Shown: in pieces, positions 1-11,576 of the stretch
How the letters are laid out: the number at the start of each line of letters is the position of its first letter
Position numbering within the stretch: position 1 is the first letter of the stretch
Translations under genes and position numbers: made by a program
Notes under the pieces: model-generated
Told to the model about the DNA's origin: nothing
Database searches by the model: none
Seen by the model: the letters and a program-made list of their open reading frames with translations, nothing else
Source: Galerina marginata
Taxonomy: Eukaryota > Basidiomycota > Agaricomycetes > Agaricales > Galerinaceae
Length of the DNA stretch: 64,000 bases
Direction of reading: 5' to 3'
Assembly (NCBI GenBank): GCA_023014335.1
Contig: JAECYW010000013.1
Location: forward strand, 1,798,001-1,862,000

Positions 1-886
1 TTGTTGCTGCTGTGAAGTGCTCTGACAGCAGACGACGCATATACACCTACAAGCTCCTACAATAAGTCGATTGAAGCTCACTGCTGACATCCGTTATACT
101 ATCTGTATCGGAGGTTAGCAGGTCGGGATCGGGAGTTTCGAAAGTTCGTATTGTATCCTGAATCTGCACGCGGCCGTGGCGCAGTGCACCCTACTGACCA
201 GTGCTTCTAGTACTCAGTGGGACAACGGATACGTTCGCTCGCCGAGTCCTGGCATGGGAATCATTTCGTGTCAATACAATCCCGATTTTCAAGTAATTCA
301 AACTCGACAGCTCATCTAGGGTATGGTCCAGAATTAAAAGAATTTAGATGAAAGGAACCCCAAAATTAAGGCTATAATTACCAAGGTCGGTCACCAACAT
401 CCGGTTCACATGTAAACTCTTCCAATCATGACATGAACTAAAACCCGATGCTTTTACTCATGGATTTTCGCGCCGTTCCAAAAAAAGACGTATCACGCCT
501 GAGACCAACTGAACGGTGGTCGCGGCGCACGACAGTAAACCGCTCCGGATAATTGATAGCCGTTAGGTGTTACCGATATTGATTGCCCTCGAGATATCCA
601 GTAGAATGCTGTTTAATTTCAGCTTGTAAGTACACCTAAAAGCTAGTTACTTATCTTGGGAAGAATCGATGAGGGGTTGGATAACTGAACCGAAAAAACA
701 CCTGAGAACCCCATATTTGCTGTCGACCGAGTAAACGAGGATAGACTGACCAATGACATCCTTGTCAAGGGTGTACGTTTAGAGTGTATGTTTGGCGTTC
801 GAGCGTGATGTATGATGCATATCAGCGTGGCGAACTCAATAAAAGCTGGTTATTTGGTGACATCCATCAGCATCTCCGCCGCCCCA
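1..886. other. 5' flank without recognisable gene
   Basis: I see no coding region, RNA gene or clear repeat here. The stretch ends at the start codon chosen for the methyltransferase-like gene, so its right end should contain that gene's promoter. Confidence 0.5.
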
Positions 887-1662
887 ATGTCGTTGACCAA
901 AATTCCACTCACGCTGGCTTTCTGCTGGGCCTACAAAAAAAGCGCAACTTCACCCAATCCACCACCGGCACAAGGCGACTCTCGTGTTTCCTTTAACATC
1001 ATGGAGAACCCATGGTATACGCAGAAATTGCTCTTCTGCGCCACGGTAATCGACTGAATTCCTAGCTGCCCTGGAAGAAAACTGAACACGCGTTAATCCG
1101 GCAGCGCCTGCAATGGCTAGCCGGGCTTGCAGAAACAGCAACCATACTCGCCTGGAACTTCCCATCATCGCCGATATCGAAGGCGGTGCTTCCGTTTCTC
1201 GTCCTAAATACGGGAAACCCCGAAGAACTTCGTTTATCCCCCCTTACCACAATTGGAGGGTGGTTGATGATCATCGGAGCACTCATCAGGCTGGTGACCT
1301 TCCGATATTTGGGAAAGTTCTTCCGCTTTGAGGCCAGCCTCCAAGAAGACCATGTCTTAATCACAAGTGGCCCGTACTCTATCGTTCGGCATCCAAGTTA
1401 CACCGGGTTGATAATTGCTCATCCTGGCTGGTTTCTGTGGCAGTTCGGCAAAGGGTCTTGGGTTAGGGAGTCGGGTATTTGGAATACAGCGGTTGGGAAA
1501 ATCGTGGTTATGTCCTTTGGGATAGTCATAATTATCGGGCCGTTGTACCTTACACTGGAGAGAATGTCGCGGGAGGACAAAGCACTCAAGATGCGGTTTG
1601 GGAAGGAATGGGAGCAGTGGGCTGACCGAGTTCGTTATTGTGTTATACCCGGTATTTGGTAG
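887..1662 (+). CDS. Isoprenylcysteine carboxyl methyltransferase-like membrane protein (ICMT/Ste14 family)
   Basis: The C-terminal 160 residues (from about 1186) carry the ICMT signature: a membrane segment GGWLMIIGALIRLVTFRYLG, the cofactor-site stretch GPYSIVRHPSYTG, a second hydrophobic segment, and the tail FGKEWEQWADRV followed by a YCVIPG end. ICMTs methylate the prenylated C-terminal cysteine of CAAX proteins at the ER membrane, using S-adenosylmethionine. The start at 887 (MSLTKIPLTLAF) matches the usual fungal N-terminus. The 3' exon begins at 1066 after a TAG acceptor. The 5' exon reads in another frame, so an intron must join them: either 986-1065 (80 bp, weak GTTTCC donor, 231 aa) or 1046-1065 (only 20 bp, 251 aa). 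A frameshift is a third possibility. Family call is firm, exact 5' structure is not. Confidence 0.82.
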
Positions 1663-2861
1663 ACTGCTTGGAATCTGATCTATCGAGAGGCAAGCTAGAA
1701 GTTGTATCGGTCTTGCAGGGGTTTACATTTCAGAAGAAAGTTACGCAAGAAGGTTCTCAGACGGAAAAGCACACATAAAAGCATTTGATCAGCCTTGACG
1801 ATTTAACATGGGTTCCGAAATACGTTCAGATTCTCCAGGAAGTTCGTCCACGTCGAAAACAGCCCAACCAATACAGAGAAGAAGAGGATGAGGCTCCGTA
1901 TGCACCAGCCCTCATGGATGAACGGTATGCAGTTCAGGATATATGACCGCCCCCATATAGGCCAGGTAGAGGTGGCCTGGAAGGTTGAACACCCCTAAAG
2001 ATAGGCAAGAAGATCACCAAGACGAGATCCGTGCAATATTGAGAAGAGCTACCGATTCTGAGGGCCTATAGCTCAGTATAAGAGGCGCGTTGGCAGAATA
2101 GAAACCCAGCAGAAACGAACCCCGGTCCTTGTACAAGTAGCCAACGGAAGTTACTCTAGAGGCGGACAGAGCAAAGCTGGCTAAGAGGTTGAAGAGAATG
2201 GCAGCGCAGGATCGAGCAGGATGGAGTCGCAGGTTTAAATTCGTGGAGCGGAGGTAGATGGGGTGTAATGGGTTTGACCCGCAGCATGAAAGCTGCTACT
2301 GCTGGGGAGATCCACAGTAAATTTACCTGTCTAGATCGACACTAACGTACCCGTTTCGTCCCCGCCGTCTTTGTCCATGAAAGCGTCTCAAAAAGCCATG
2401 CATAGACCAGTCTTCTCCGGTTCAAGGCCCACGGCCGTGGGATCCCGTCTTGCTAGGTGTAGAAGGTTTAATACACGGTAGAAAGTGTTAGATGGGCAGA
2501 GTTGCGGCTCAAATGAATGAGATTTGGGAGAAAAAGTGGCAATCGGTCGTGGCTGCGATCCAATGCGATGGACGTCGGAGAAGACCGGTATGCGGCTGAG
2601 GTCTGTCACGAGAGGCTACCCTTAGATCAACTCACGTTGTTACCTTGCAAAATCCTTCCCTCTATATAACCAATTGGTAGTCTCATCGTGTAATACCTTC
2701 AACTCAGAATCCAGTCTACGGTCAATTGGTGCATCTCATATCTACCCCAGAGATCAGACTGGTGCTGGTGAGCCGGAAGTTCGGAACTCTTGAAACTCTG
2801 AGCATTTTAGCGAAGCGCTATACCCAATCGACTCCGTATTTCCCTTTTGATTGCAGGAGCC
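1663..2861. other. Intergenic, possible remnants only
   Basis: Some stretches (about 1800-2330) look like decayed coding sequence with frequent stops, but I recognise no family. The part from about 2680 to 2861 resembles the sequence upstream of the next paralogue (about 4480-4690), so the promoter was duplicated with the gene. A TTTGATTGCAG acceptor-like site just before 2862 may end a 5'-UTR intron. Confidence 0.45.
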
Positions 2862-4022
2862 ATGTCGTCGGTGACAACAGTATCGAAGCCAGTGATTACC
2901 AAGATCTCATCCACCATTCTCGCAGCGACCGGGACGAATTTTGATCTTGGGGACAAGTTCCAGAAAACAAAGGGTAAACGCATCCTTTGGATCGACCTGA
3001 GCTACGTAAAGCCTACTGCGCCACGTGGAACAGATCCTGCTGTGTACATTGAAGAGATGGAGGAAAGTGCAAGACGGGTCGTTGTACGGGATATGCAAGG
3101 CAATCTGGATGAACGAATTGACACCGTCCGCATTGACGTCGATTCTTTCCCAGATCCCGACCCCGAGATGTGGCAGGCACTCGATGGACTTTCGCCTAAG
3201 CACCTGGACCTCCGCTGTGGATTTGACGAAGATATCCAATTCCTCGAGCTTAATGACCTCCGTCATCAATGGAAACGTCTCGAAAGCCTTTCACTAAACA
3301 GCTTTTCCACAAGCCACATCACCTCTTCCGACCAAGTGCCTCGAGTGTTTTCCCAGATCTCATGCTTGGAGTTAGTCTACTGCGGCAACTTCAACTTTAT
3401 CCCGCCCGGAGGCGCCACCAAACTCTCCCATCTGCGGATTTTCCAAAATGATGCCTGCGAGATTTTCATCCGGATAATTGATGGAAATCCTGATGTCGCC
3501 AAAACTTTGAAGAACCTTGATATCGAAAGCAAGAACAGCTGCGATTATGAGATGGAATTCGAGCCAGCGGATTTCAGGATTCGTATTCAGCAGTGTATAA
3601 ACCTCCGGGTCTTGCGTTTGTCCCTAGGTCCCAAAGACGGCATGGACCTCGATTTGGGCGGCTACATTCCTCCCTCGGTTGAACAATTGGATATGGAAGT
3701 GACGCGTTCATTTACTTTCCTCCGCGATATGGATGATTGGATATGCCGTGCCTCGGATGTAGCCTGGCTTCCGAATCTCAAGTCATTCCGCATTTCTCTC
3801 GATTCCGGGAGTGCCGTCACCGACCTTCGCCAGCCAGAGGCTTTTCCAGGGGCTTGGCCGGAGGAGGACACCGAAACATGCGAAGAACATCCGATTCAGA
3901 CGATAAAATTGACTCCTTCTCCAGCATTATCGCAATCGTTTGACCAGGAGTTTGAGAAAAAGAAGAAATCTTTGAATAATTTGTTGAAAGCGAGGAATCC
4001 TTCTGTTGATATCAGCGTTTAA
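2862..4022 (+). CDS. LRR-like hypothetical protein, tandem paralogue A
   Basis: Single-exon 386-aa protein. The start is the ATG at 2862 (MSSVTTVSK); the open frame extends a few codons upstream but has no other ATG. The sequence has leucine-rich, F-box-protein-style repeats without a recognisable F-box: LSPKHLDLRCGF, WKRLESLSLNSF, ISCLELVYC, INLRVLRLSLG and LPNLKSFRISLDS appear in order. It ends in a charged tail (FEKKKKSLNNLLKA). It is about 70-75% identical by eye to the gene at 4694. The pair, with similar upstream sequence, is a direct tandem duplication about 1.83 kb apart. Such proteins are expanded in agaricomycetes and usually have no known function; a substrate-recognition role is only a guess. 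Confidence 0.8.
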   Translation: MSSVTTVSKPVITKISSTILAATGTNFDLGDKFQKTKGKRILWIDLSYVKPTAPRGTDPAVYIEEMEESARRVVVRDMQGNLDERIDTVRIDVDSFPDPDPEMWQALDGLSPKHLDLRCGFDEDIQFLELNDLRHQWKRLESLSLNSFSTSHITSSDQVPRVFSQISCLELVYCGNFNFIPPGGATKLSHLRIFQNDACEIFIRIIDGNPDVAKTLKNLDIESKNSCDYEMEFEPADFRIRIQQCINLRVLRLSLGPKDGMDLDLGGYIPPSVEQLDMEVTRSFTFLRDMDDWICRASDVAWLPNLKSFRISLDSGSAVTDLRQPEAFPGAWPEEDTETCEEHPIQTIKLTPSPALSQSFDQEFEKKKKSLNNLLKARNPSVDISV

Positions 4023-4693
4023 AATTCAAGTTTCTTCTATTCTTTCGGGGTGACCCAATTTTAATCAAGTATCCCTCCATTCCTGAAGCTCTTGCTACCT
4101 ATACTAGCACGAACTCCTTATTGGCAGGCCCCACTGGCAGAACCAATATCATATATGCTAATGTACGCTTTCTACTTTTCTGTCTTTATCAACTTAGACT
4201 TCGTAATTTTGTTCGACATCCCGAATGATCGAATAGGATTTGGGTGAGAAAGTGGAATTTGGTTGTGACATCATCAGACATGCGACGACACCCCAAGATC
4301 AGCTCAACTCATGTTCTTTTGCATCTATCTATCCACCCACAACTGTTCTGCGACCTTTCTGCTCGATTTCTGCCCGATACTTGTGGATATTGTACATCCT
4401 CTCCTAACTGCCCTGCGTTCTTCCGAGGGAAGGAGACTCCGCACTTACCAAGATATAACTCACTGGCACTGCAGTCACATCGTGTAAGATATTCAGCTTA
4501 GAATCGCCCACATTCAATTGGTGTATGTATCTGATACCCACCCCTCAGATCCCACTGGTGCTGGTGAACTCGAACCCACCTCTTTTGAAACGATTCCACA
4601 CCTCTAAGGCTCTGACTCAGTCTCTGAGCGTTTTCTCATACACCCTGCCAAATTGATACCAGTATTCGTCAGGCTTTTTCAGCTGTAACAGCC
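4023..4693. other. Spacer between tandem paralogues
   Basis: No gene seen. The right part (about 4480-4690) repeats the upstream region of paralogue A, including a CAATTGGTG block and an ACTGGTGCTGGTGA block, so both copies probably keep the same promoter type. Confidence 0.45.
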
Positions 4694-5851
4694 ATGTCAT
4701 TGAGCCGAGCAGCATTGAAGCCAGTGATTACAAGGATCTCGCGCACTTTTCCCCCTGCGACCGGGACAAATATTAATCTCGATGACAAGTCCCAAAAAAC
4801 AAAGGGCGATCGCATTCTCTGGATCGACCTAGACTACGTATGGTCGACTGATGTAATGGGAACTTTCCATTTTCATCGGCCAGATCCCCCTGTGTATTAC
4901 GAAGAAGAGATGGTGGAATTTGTTAGACAGGTCGTCTTACGGGATATACATGGCAACCTGGATGAACGAATTGATACTGTACGCATTGACGTTGATCCCT
5001 CTCCGAAGATGTGGCAGGCACTCGATGGACTTTCCCCAAAGCACCTGGACCTCCGTTGTGGATTTAACGAAGACATTGAATTCCTCGACCTCAATGGCCT
5101 TCGTTATCAATGGAAAGGTCTCGAAAGCTTTTCACTCAGCAACTTTTGCACGAACCATTTCACCTCTTCCGATGAAGTGCCTCGAGTGTTCTCCCAGATC
5201 TCATGCTTGGAGTTGGTATGTTGCTGCGACTTCAACTTCATCCCACCAGGAGGTGCCACAAAACTCTCGCAACTGCGGATTTTCGAAAACGATGCCTGCG
5301 AGATGTTCATCCGGATAATTGATGGCAATCTTGCCGTCGCTAAAACTTTGATGACTCTCGATATCGAAAACAAGAGCGGGTGCGATTATCAGCATGAATT
5401 CGACCCAGTGGATTTCAGGATTCGCATTCAGCGGTGTATAAACCTTCGGGTCTTGCGTTTATCCCTAAGTTCCGAAGATGGCATGGATCTTGATTTCGCT
5501 GGCTACATTCCTCCGTCAGTCGAACAATTGGATATGGAAGTGACGCGTTCATTTACTTTCCTCCACGATATGAATGACTGGATATACCATGCCTCGGATG
5601 TAGCCTGGCTTCCGAATCTCAAGTCAATCTGCATTTCTCTCGATACCGGGAGCGCTGTCACCGACCTTCGCCAGCCAGGGGAGCGTAGACCTTCAAACAG
5701 TGAAACTCGTGAAGAACGTCCGGTTCTGACGACTCCTTCTCCCGCATTATTGCAGTCGTTTGATGAGGAGTTTGAGAAAAAGAAGAAGTCTTTGTATGAT
5801 TTGTTGAAAGCGACGAGGCCTACAGTTGATATTAGCTATCAAAAATTTTAA
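4694..5851 (+). CDS. LRR-like hypothetical protein, tandem paralogue B
   Basis: Single-exon 385-aa protein, start MSLSRAALKPVITR. It is collinear with paralogue A over its whole length, sharing the block ATGTNINLDDKSQKTKG, the region around KMWQALDGLSPKHLDLRCGF, the segment FSQISCLELV, and IPPSVEQLDMEVTRSFTFL. Differences include a short insertion near residue 55 and a shortened acidic stretch near the C-terminus. Both frames are open, so both copies seem to be under coding constraint. Function unknown. Confidence 0.8.
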   Translation: MSLSRAALKPVITRISRTFPPATGTNINLDDKSQKTKGDRILWIDLDYVWSTDVMGTFHFHRPDPPVYYEEEMVEFVRQVVLRDIHGNLDERIDTVRIDVDPSPKMWQALDGLSPKHLDLRCGFNEDIEFLDLNGLRYQWKGLESFSLSNFCTNHFTSSDEVPRVFSQISCLELVCCCDFNFIPPGGATKLSQLRIFENDACEMFIRIIDGNLAVAKTLMTLDIENKSGCDYQHEFDPVDFRIRIQRCINLRVLRLSLSSEDGMDLDFAGYIPPSVEQLDMEVTRSFTFLHDMNDWIYHASDVAWLPNLKSICISLDTGSAVTDLRQPGERRPSNSETREERPVLTTPSPALLQSFDEEFEKKKKSLYDLLKATRPTVDISYQKF

Positions 5852-6265
5852 CGTCCTTCATCTGGGATGTTTTACTTGTAGAACCGTAACCAACTGCTCT
5901 TGTCACCAAAGGCTCCTTTTTGCCGATACCAGCACAAACGCCTCAGGCCTAAAAACCAATGTGCCAGTGTGTGCTTTCTGCCCTTATCAATTTTGACTGT
6001 AATTTTGTTCCAATATAATATAGTTGTCCCGGATGGTCTGCCTTGAGTAAATAAGGAACTGACTTCCGGGGAATTAGCAGGCGATTGGGGGAAAAATTCA
6101 ACAAGCCTGAAATATCCACATACACTCGAGTAGGATCTCGAGATAAAGGAAAAGATGGGCGTTTGTTGATGCCATATTAAACTTGTAAGCCAGGCGCGTC
6201 GGAAGTATGGACGACCTATTCGTTCATAGCACGAAGGAAGGCGATTGAATGCATGACTTAGAGCT
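5852..6265. other. Intergenic, nothing recognised
   Basis: Spacer between the 3' end of paralogue B and the inverted pseudogene. I see no gene or repeat. Confidence 0.4.
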
Positions 6266-7090
6266 CTAAGCGTTTGATAGAGCGCGGGATAGGCGAGGCC
6301 AAATCGGACTTGATGTTGTCCTCAGCAATGGACAGGCATAGTTCACGGATGGTCGGTGCAACAGTTGATATATTTCCTGAACTGACGCGGTACGAACTCG
6401 TTGGACCAATTGTCTCCACCCAGGATATCTAGGACCTGTAAAGTATACCGGATGGCGGATTTCTTTCAATGGCCATCGAGAATGAATGCCTAGAAAGCAT
6501 TGTATCGATGACCCGTAGCCGAGTCACTCTGGTGGCACCGAAATTAATGCAGGAGCAGTAGACCAGTTCCTCGGGTGAGATGTAGGAAAAGGCTTGAGGC
6601 GTTTTATCATCAGCAGGACAACAACAAAGGCCAGAAAGAACAATGTTCTTAAGGTCTTTCAATGAATGGCGGATATTGTTCAGAGGCTGAAGCTCGCAAG
6701 ATTTCAAGCTCGCAAGATTCGTCTAATGCAGCATGTGCTTCACCAAGAGCCCGTCACGCGCTTGCCACATTTTCAGTAGGTTCGCGACCGAATTCGTTAT
6801 GAAAGCGGACGCAGCCAAAGGGGGCGACAGCATCTCCTTTGATGCCATCGACACGGTCTGTTCACGAACCTCAGAATTTGTTCTTCTTCGTAAACGGCCG
6901 GGCCTAAGTAGTAGGAAGGGAAATTCTAGGTATGGTGCTTAGCGGCCGCTTGCTTGAATCTATCCAGAGAAATCAGAATTAGTTCGCCCTTGGTCTTTCC
7001 CCCTATTTCGTCCTCGAGGTTGATATTCGTCCCAGTCGCAATCCAGGAAGTGTAAGATGTCTTCGCAGCCTGGCAGCCATTGGACTAGGA
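6266..7090 (-). pseudogene. Decayed inverted third copy of the LRR-like paralogue family
   Basis: Reading the minus strand, three blocks match paralogues A and B in order: ATGTNINLEDE...KTKGELILI near 7045-6965, KMWQARDGLLVKH near 6770-6730, and DKTPQAFSYISPEELVYC near 6600-6550 followed by a degenerate version of the RIIDGN region. The blocks lie in different frames. An in-frame TAG (6723-6725) follows the second block where the relatives continue with LDLRCGF. Frameshifts plus a stop make this a pseudogene. Its inverted orientation shows that the family also spread by inversion. The limits are approximate; the last 170 bases (6266-6430) are the weakest part. Confidence 0.75.
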
Positions 7091-7346
7091 AAGTTAGTCA
7101 AGACCATCATCCAGGTTAACGTAGCCAAGAAATAGAGCTTTGGGTTGCCATTGGGTTCAATATTTTCGGTGACAAGATGAGTTGGCTTATGAAGGAATTC
7201 AGAAGGATCATACCAACGTTAGAGCCATCAATGTATAGTAGTATTTGAAGCGGTGATTAAAAATGATGAGCGGAGCTGCAGAGGAAAAAAAACGTAAAGT
7301 TCGATCTTCAAGTCGACTTGAACCATCCAGATTTTTTCTGCCCATC

Positions 7347-8626
7347 ATGGACGCCGCCATAGCTATTGTAACTACTTGAAATATCCTCTGCTTGTTTGCA
7401 CTAAAATTTTTACTGTCTCAGAGAATACCTCCAGAGGTCAAACACAACGTCCTCAGTTTTTGCACAACCAACAGCTGCGCTTCTCTGGCCCGAGTCCATA
7501 CATCCTACCAAGGCGAGGCAGAACGCGCAATCTACCGCTGCGTCGCACTTTCAGTTTGCTATCCTGCTAACGCTGTCAGCTGGAAAATATTAGGCTGCCT
7601 AGAAACGCTATCTACGAATCGAGAGAAAGCTTCGATGGTCCGTTCGCTGGCTCTGGGACTTCAAGGCGTCTGGCAATTCACCGCCGAAAACGATAGAGCC
7701 GCAGTTTTGCTTTTAAATGCACTCCCAACCATGTACTCGTTGACAGACCTGCGTGTGCGGCTCAGTCTAGGTCACTTTGATTTATTGCGCAAATACTTAC
7801 GAACCGTGCTGAGGTGAGATCGTCTTATCTTGCATTGGCAATAACTGATCGTAACTTTAATAGGGACAGTGACCTTCGTTTGCAAACTCTATACTGCGAC
7901 CAGGAATGCGACGTTTCTAGGATTCTTGAGGACCAACCAACGCTACAATTCCTTGGAGTATATACGAAAGACCACCACTGGCAAGAAGATAACAAAAAAC
8001 TCTTGCACAGCCTTCAGGCTCACCGTTCGTCTCTTCCAATGTCTTGCGCCATCTACGATACTTCTATCTCCGCTTTCCACATTGGCATATTCCCGACTTT
8101 CTATCCCAGTCACATCAACATATGTCGAGCATTAGAAAACTCATTTAAAGCAAGATGGAGTTCTGAAGTGCATACTTCAGCATTGAACACCGACATAAAA
8201 ATAGTGACAATCTTTCTGAAAGATTTTTCTAACATGACCCACATCCGCAGGATTGTGGAAAATATAGTTCTTGCGTTTCCTCGGCTTTTTGCTTTGAAGT
8301 TCAGTCTTCAACACCCTGACCGATTTGAAATTGTGAGACCCACATCGTTTACTTGAGCTCCTGCTAAGCTGACCTTCAAACACTCGGTGCAGAAACAACC
8401 GGCGATTAAAGACCTGCTCCTGCTTGTCCCCAGCCTGAACGAGGTGGCGTTTCTTTGTTGGGACAACAAGGACAGCCCACCGCGATATGGAGATCCTGAG
8501 AAAGTCAATTGGGAACAAGCACAAGAATGGGGAGTGATTCTGCCAAATCTTTCCCATATCACCTTTCTTAGTGGATTGTGGTTGAAACGCGAAGCTGGGG
8601 AATTAGGTTGGGTCATCGATAATTGA
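7347..8626 (+). CDS. F-box/LRR-like hypothetical protein, four exons
   Basis: Joining exons 7347-7367, 7422-7813, 7864-8332 and 8393-8626 gives an uninterrupted 371-aa protein. The introns are 54, 50 and 60 bp, with GTAACT, GTGAGA and GTGAGA donors and CAG/TAG acceptors. The first exon supplies the only plausible start (MDAAIAI), joined to RIPPEVKHNVLSFC. That last stretch resembles a minimal F-box-type helix (usual form: PPEV..NILSFC). Later parts have leucine-rich character (LQTLYCDQECDVSRIL, LPNLSHITFL). The summed exon length divides by three. Without the small first exon no ATG precedes the conserved start. Function unknown; an SCF substrate-adaptor role is possible from the N-terminus only. 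Confidence 0.72.
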
Positions 8627-8701
8627 ACAATGATCTATGTAATCTTGGAATATACATTAACAACGCGAGCCTATATCCAGCATGCAGCACGGGTTCTCAA
8701 A

Positions 8702-10518
8702 TCACGCGTTCAGGCTTGTATTGTCAACCTGACTAGATCCAAACTCCTCTTTTATGGAGTTGCAAACCTTCAACCATATCTTCCCAATCTTCTCAAAATC
8801 TTCAAGCTGTAATATGATTTGTCCGAAGAAAGACATTATCGCACCGAAGTTTAACGAGTTTAGGTAACGGAAACAAAGACTGACCTCGTTCCAGACTTGT
8901 GCGCTGCACCGCGTCCACCACCCACCGTTATGGTAGAAATGGGCTGAGTATGCTTTCTGACCAAGCATTTTATTCATCAGGCTTGCATTGACGGCTGGCG
9001 TGAAGTGGATGGAACCAGGAATAGGGAGGGCGACGTTGACCTGTTAGACGGTAAGATTGTTCCCGACGATAATAACGATAACCAACCATATTGAGCGTAA
9101 GATCGCCTTCTGGGTCAATAACCTGTGTGCCGAGTACTTTCGCGAGAACTTGACCACCTTTGATGGCGAGATCATGACAATAAGCGTTGATCTTTTCTTC
9201 GCCGCCCATCCACTCTCGGAATTCAAGAGCTATACGAAGCACAAGACATCCTTTCAGTGCACACGACTTCCGAATTTAAATGTGAACAGACCATCTACAA
9301 CTGCCAGATAGGGCGCATAGTCGATCGTTCCGTTCCCTGATAAGAGCCCAAGGTGAGGCAATAGAAACAACATTAGCAGATGGGAGGGCGGGGCTTACAA
9401 TCAAATTGCTCGACAAAATTCGGTCCTGTACGGTCCTTCGGCGAGATATATGTAGCCGAAGTGGGTATCGACGATTTGATGATGTGCTGGTTCCTAAAAA
9501 AAGTAAATTATACTCAGTGAAAAGCATTGGCAAAGGGAAATTCTTCCACCTTTCAGGGACATAGAGAACTGCACAAGAACGTTTGGCAGACAGCCATTTG
9601 TGGCAGTTCTGTCCTCGAATGTAAACCCAGAAGGTCGAAACAAACAGGTAAGCGACATACTGATACCCAGAAATCAGGCGCAGCCTCGCTGAGATTTAAC
9701 CCAACCTCTTGTCCGATAGAATGCGCAGCGTCTATGAGGCTCCATACTCCCTCGTCCTTGCAAACCTTTACCATCTCCTTCCAGGGTAATAAAACACCGG
9801 GGTTCGAAACGATGCTGTCGATGACGGCGACGCGTTTCTTGTTCGGCTTCGCGGGGTTATCGAGGAGGTGCTTTCGGAACTGTTTCAAGATCTCTTCGTG
9901 CGTTGTCGGGAAGTTGAGCACGATGACGCTCGGGGTGGGGTGAGGAGGTACATCGGAAAGGTTTTGAACCGTCTTGGATACGGAACCGTACGTGGTGGTA
10001 ACTGTAAATTTAAGTTATTCAGGACGATCGGTACATTGCGCGAAGAGGGACATACAAGCGAAGATGATATCGCCTTCTTCCCATTCGATATTCCGGAGCA
10101 CGGTGTTTACGCCGACTGACGCATTCGCGACGAGGACCACTTCGTCCCTCTTTGCCCCAACCAAAGTCGCCAGCTTTTCCCTTACGTTTGTAAGGAGTGG
10201 TTGGAGCGCTATTCTAAGAAAATAATCCGGGTTGGACTCGATCCTCGCTGTGATATCTTCAATGGCACGAAGAACTGGCTTAGGAGGCGTTCCATAAGAT
10301 CCTGGAGTTTCGAGAAAATAATAAGAGCTGTATGAAACATAAGCATGAAATAGATCGTACCACTATTCAAGTTGATATACTCCGGATCTAAAGCATAGTA
10401 CTTCAGCATCGGATGGCCGAATTCGGGCTTCTCATCCTTGTACGACTTGGCCCAATCAATGAGTTGGACGATGAGAGTGGTAGTGGGTAGAAATGGAAAC
10501 CTTAGGTAGTTCTCCCAT
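8702..10518 (-). CDS. PLP-dependent class V aminotransferase-like enzyme (isopenicillin N epimerase / hercynylcysteine sulfoxide lyase Egt2 type)
   Basis: Nine well-supported exons on the minus strand: 10445(or higher)-10361, 10301-10056, 10001-9661, 9608-9550, 9493-9399, 9336-9292, 9229-9087, 9040-8885 and 8806-8702. They splice into a continuous protein of about 425-430 aa. Landmarks in order are LDPEYINLNSGSYGTPP, the active-site aspartate region WSLIDAAHSIGQE, the PLP-binding lysine motif NCHKWLS, HIIKSSIPTSATY, and the C-terminal WWTRCSAQVWNE. The family makes or breaks C-S bonds or epimerises amino acids with pyridoxal phosphate. The overall layout is like fungal Egt2 (ergothioneine biosynthesis), but the substrate cannot be read from sequence. 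The extreme 5' end is unresolved: a tiny exon 10518-10501 (MGELPK) joined by a weak GTTTCC donor fits the frame. The gene appears intact. Confidence 0.8.
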
Positions 10519-11576
10519 TGATAGCTACGTTCTTAAACTGTGCACTGGCTAGGATTATGAGAATGATGTTGCGAACTCAGAAGGTAAGAACTAACCCGTG
10601 AGTTGCCTGTGAGACGAATTGCTTTGCGATCCTGACACGTGATTGAATCAGACGCGTCGCGGTCAAGTACGGTCCGAGAACGCGTCAACTTGAAAGTTGA
10701 ATGGATTGAGGCAAAAAACTCACCAAGAGCTGGCAAGAGGGGCAGATAGAACACAAAGATGGATTGAGGGCTGAAAAGATGTTATATAAATCGTCCGGCA
10801 AGTGACCGTTGGTAAGCCAGGGTGGACGCTATCGAGTCATCGTAAATGTCCCCGTAAATCAGATTAGATCAGAGGGGATCCTCTGAGTCATATGTACCGC
10901 GTGCCCCTGCCTGTTGATCAATTCACTTGCAGGAGAACAACATCGTGGTTAGGACCGCATTAAATTACTCCTGTATATCGAAGCCAAATACAATCCATCA
11001 GTTAAGCCAAGAAAGTAGAGATCCGATAATTATGCCCAGCGAAATTCTCGTTAGATCCAGTGGCACAGACATTGTACGCGGTACAAGGACACCGGGTGAC
11101 TACAACAGAGAGGGTTTTCAGGCGTGAATAGTGTGAGTTGCATCAAATCTTGCTCTAGTCGGCCAAAGTGAATATATTTCGATTCAGTTTCCCGCCCCAC
11201 CACGGCATGTGCTTCAGTGTCGCCCAGGCCTAAGAAACCAGTTATACCCGATTAATGTCCAAACCTGGGCGAAAGTACCTCTGTGAGGGAGTTTGCGAGT
11301 TGGTAACTTCATAGTTCGCCCAAAGCGGTTCCGGGTGCGCGGTTCCTAACCTTTACAAGAAAGGGTAAGACCGACTATTACACGATGGTCTCGACGCTAA
11401 GCGAGAATGTTCAAATGTCCCCCAAAAATTCCTAGTAGGTTCCTAGTTGCACCAGGGGTTCTTAACAACAAGCAAAAACGGTTGTTTGACACGCAGAAAT
11501 GTCCGCTCCAGACTAGGCAATTCTTGAAATCGTGAGAGCCTCGAGGATGGCTGGATGTAAACCCAAAACCGGATGC
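10519..11576. other. Intergenic, upstream of the PLP-enzyme gene and left flank of a transposon
   Basis: No gene recognised. The part next to 10519-10760 should hold the promoter of the minus-strand enzyme gene; a short hydrophobic open stretch at 10754-10690 could be an extra 5' exon but lacks support. The last six bases (GGATGC, 11571-11576) are the left target duplication of the element that follows. Confidence 0.45.
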
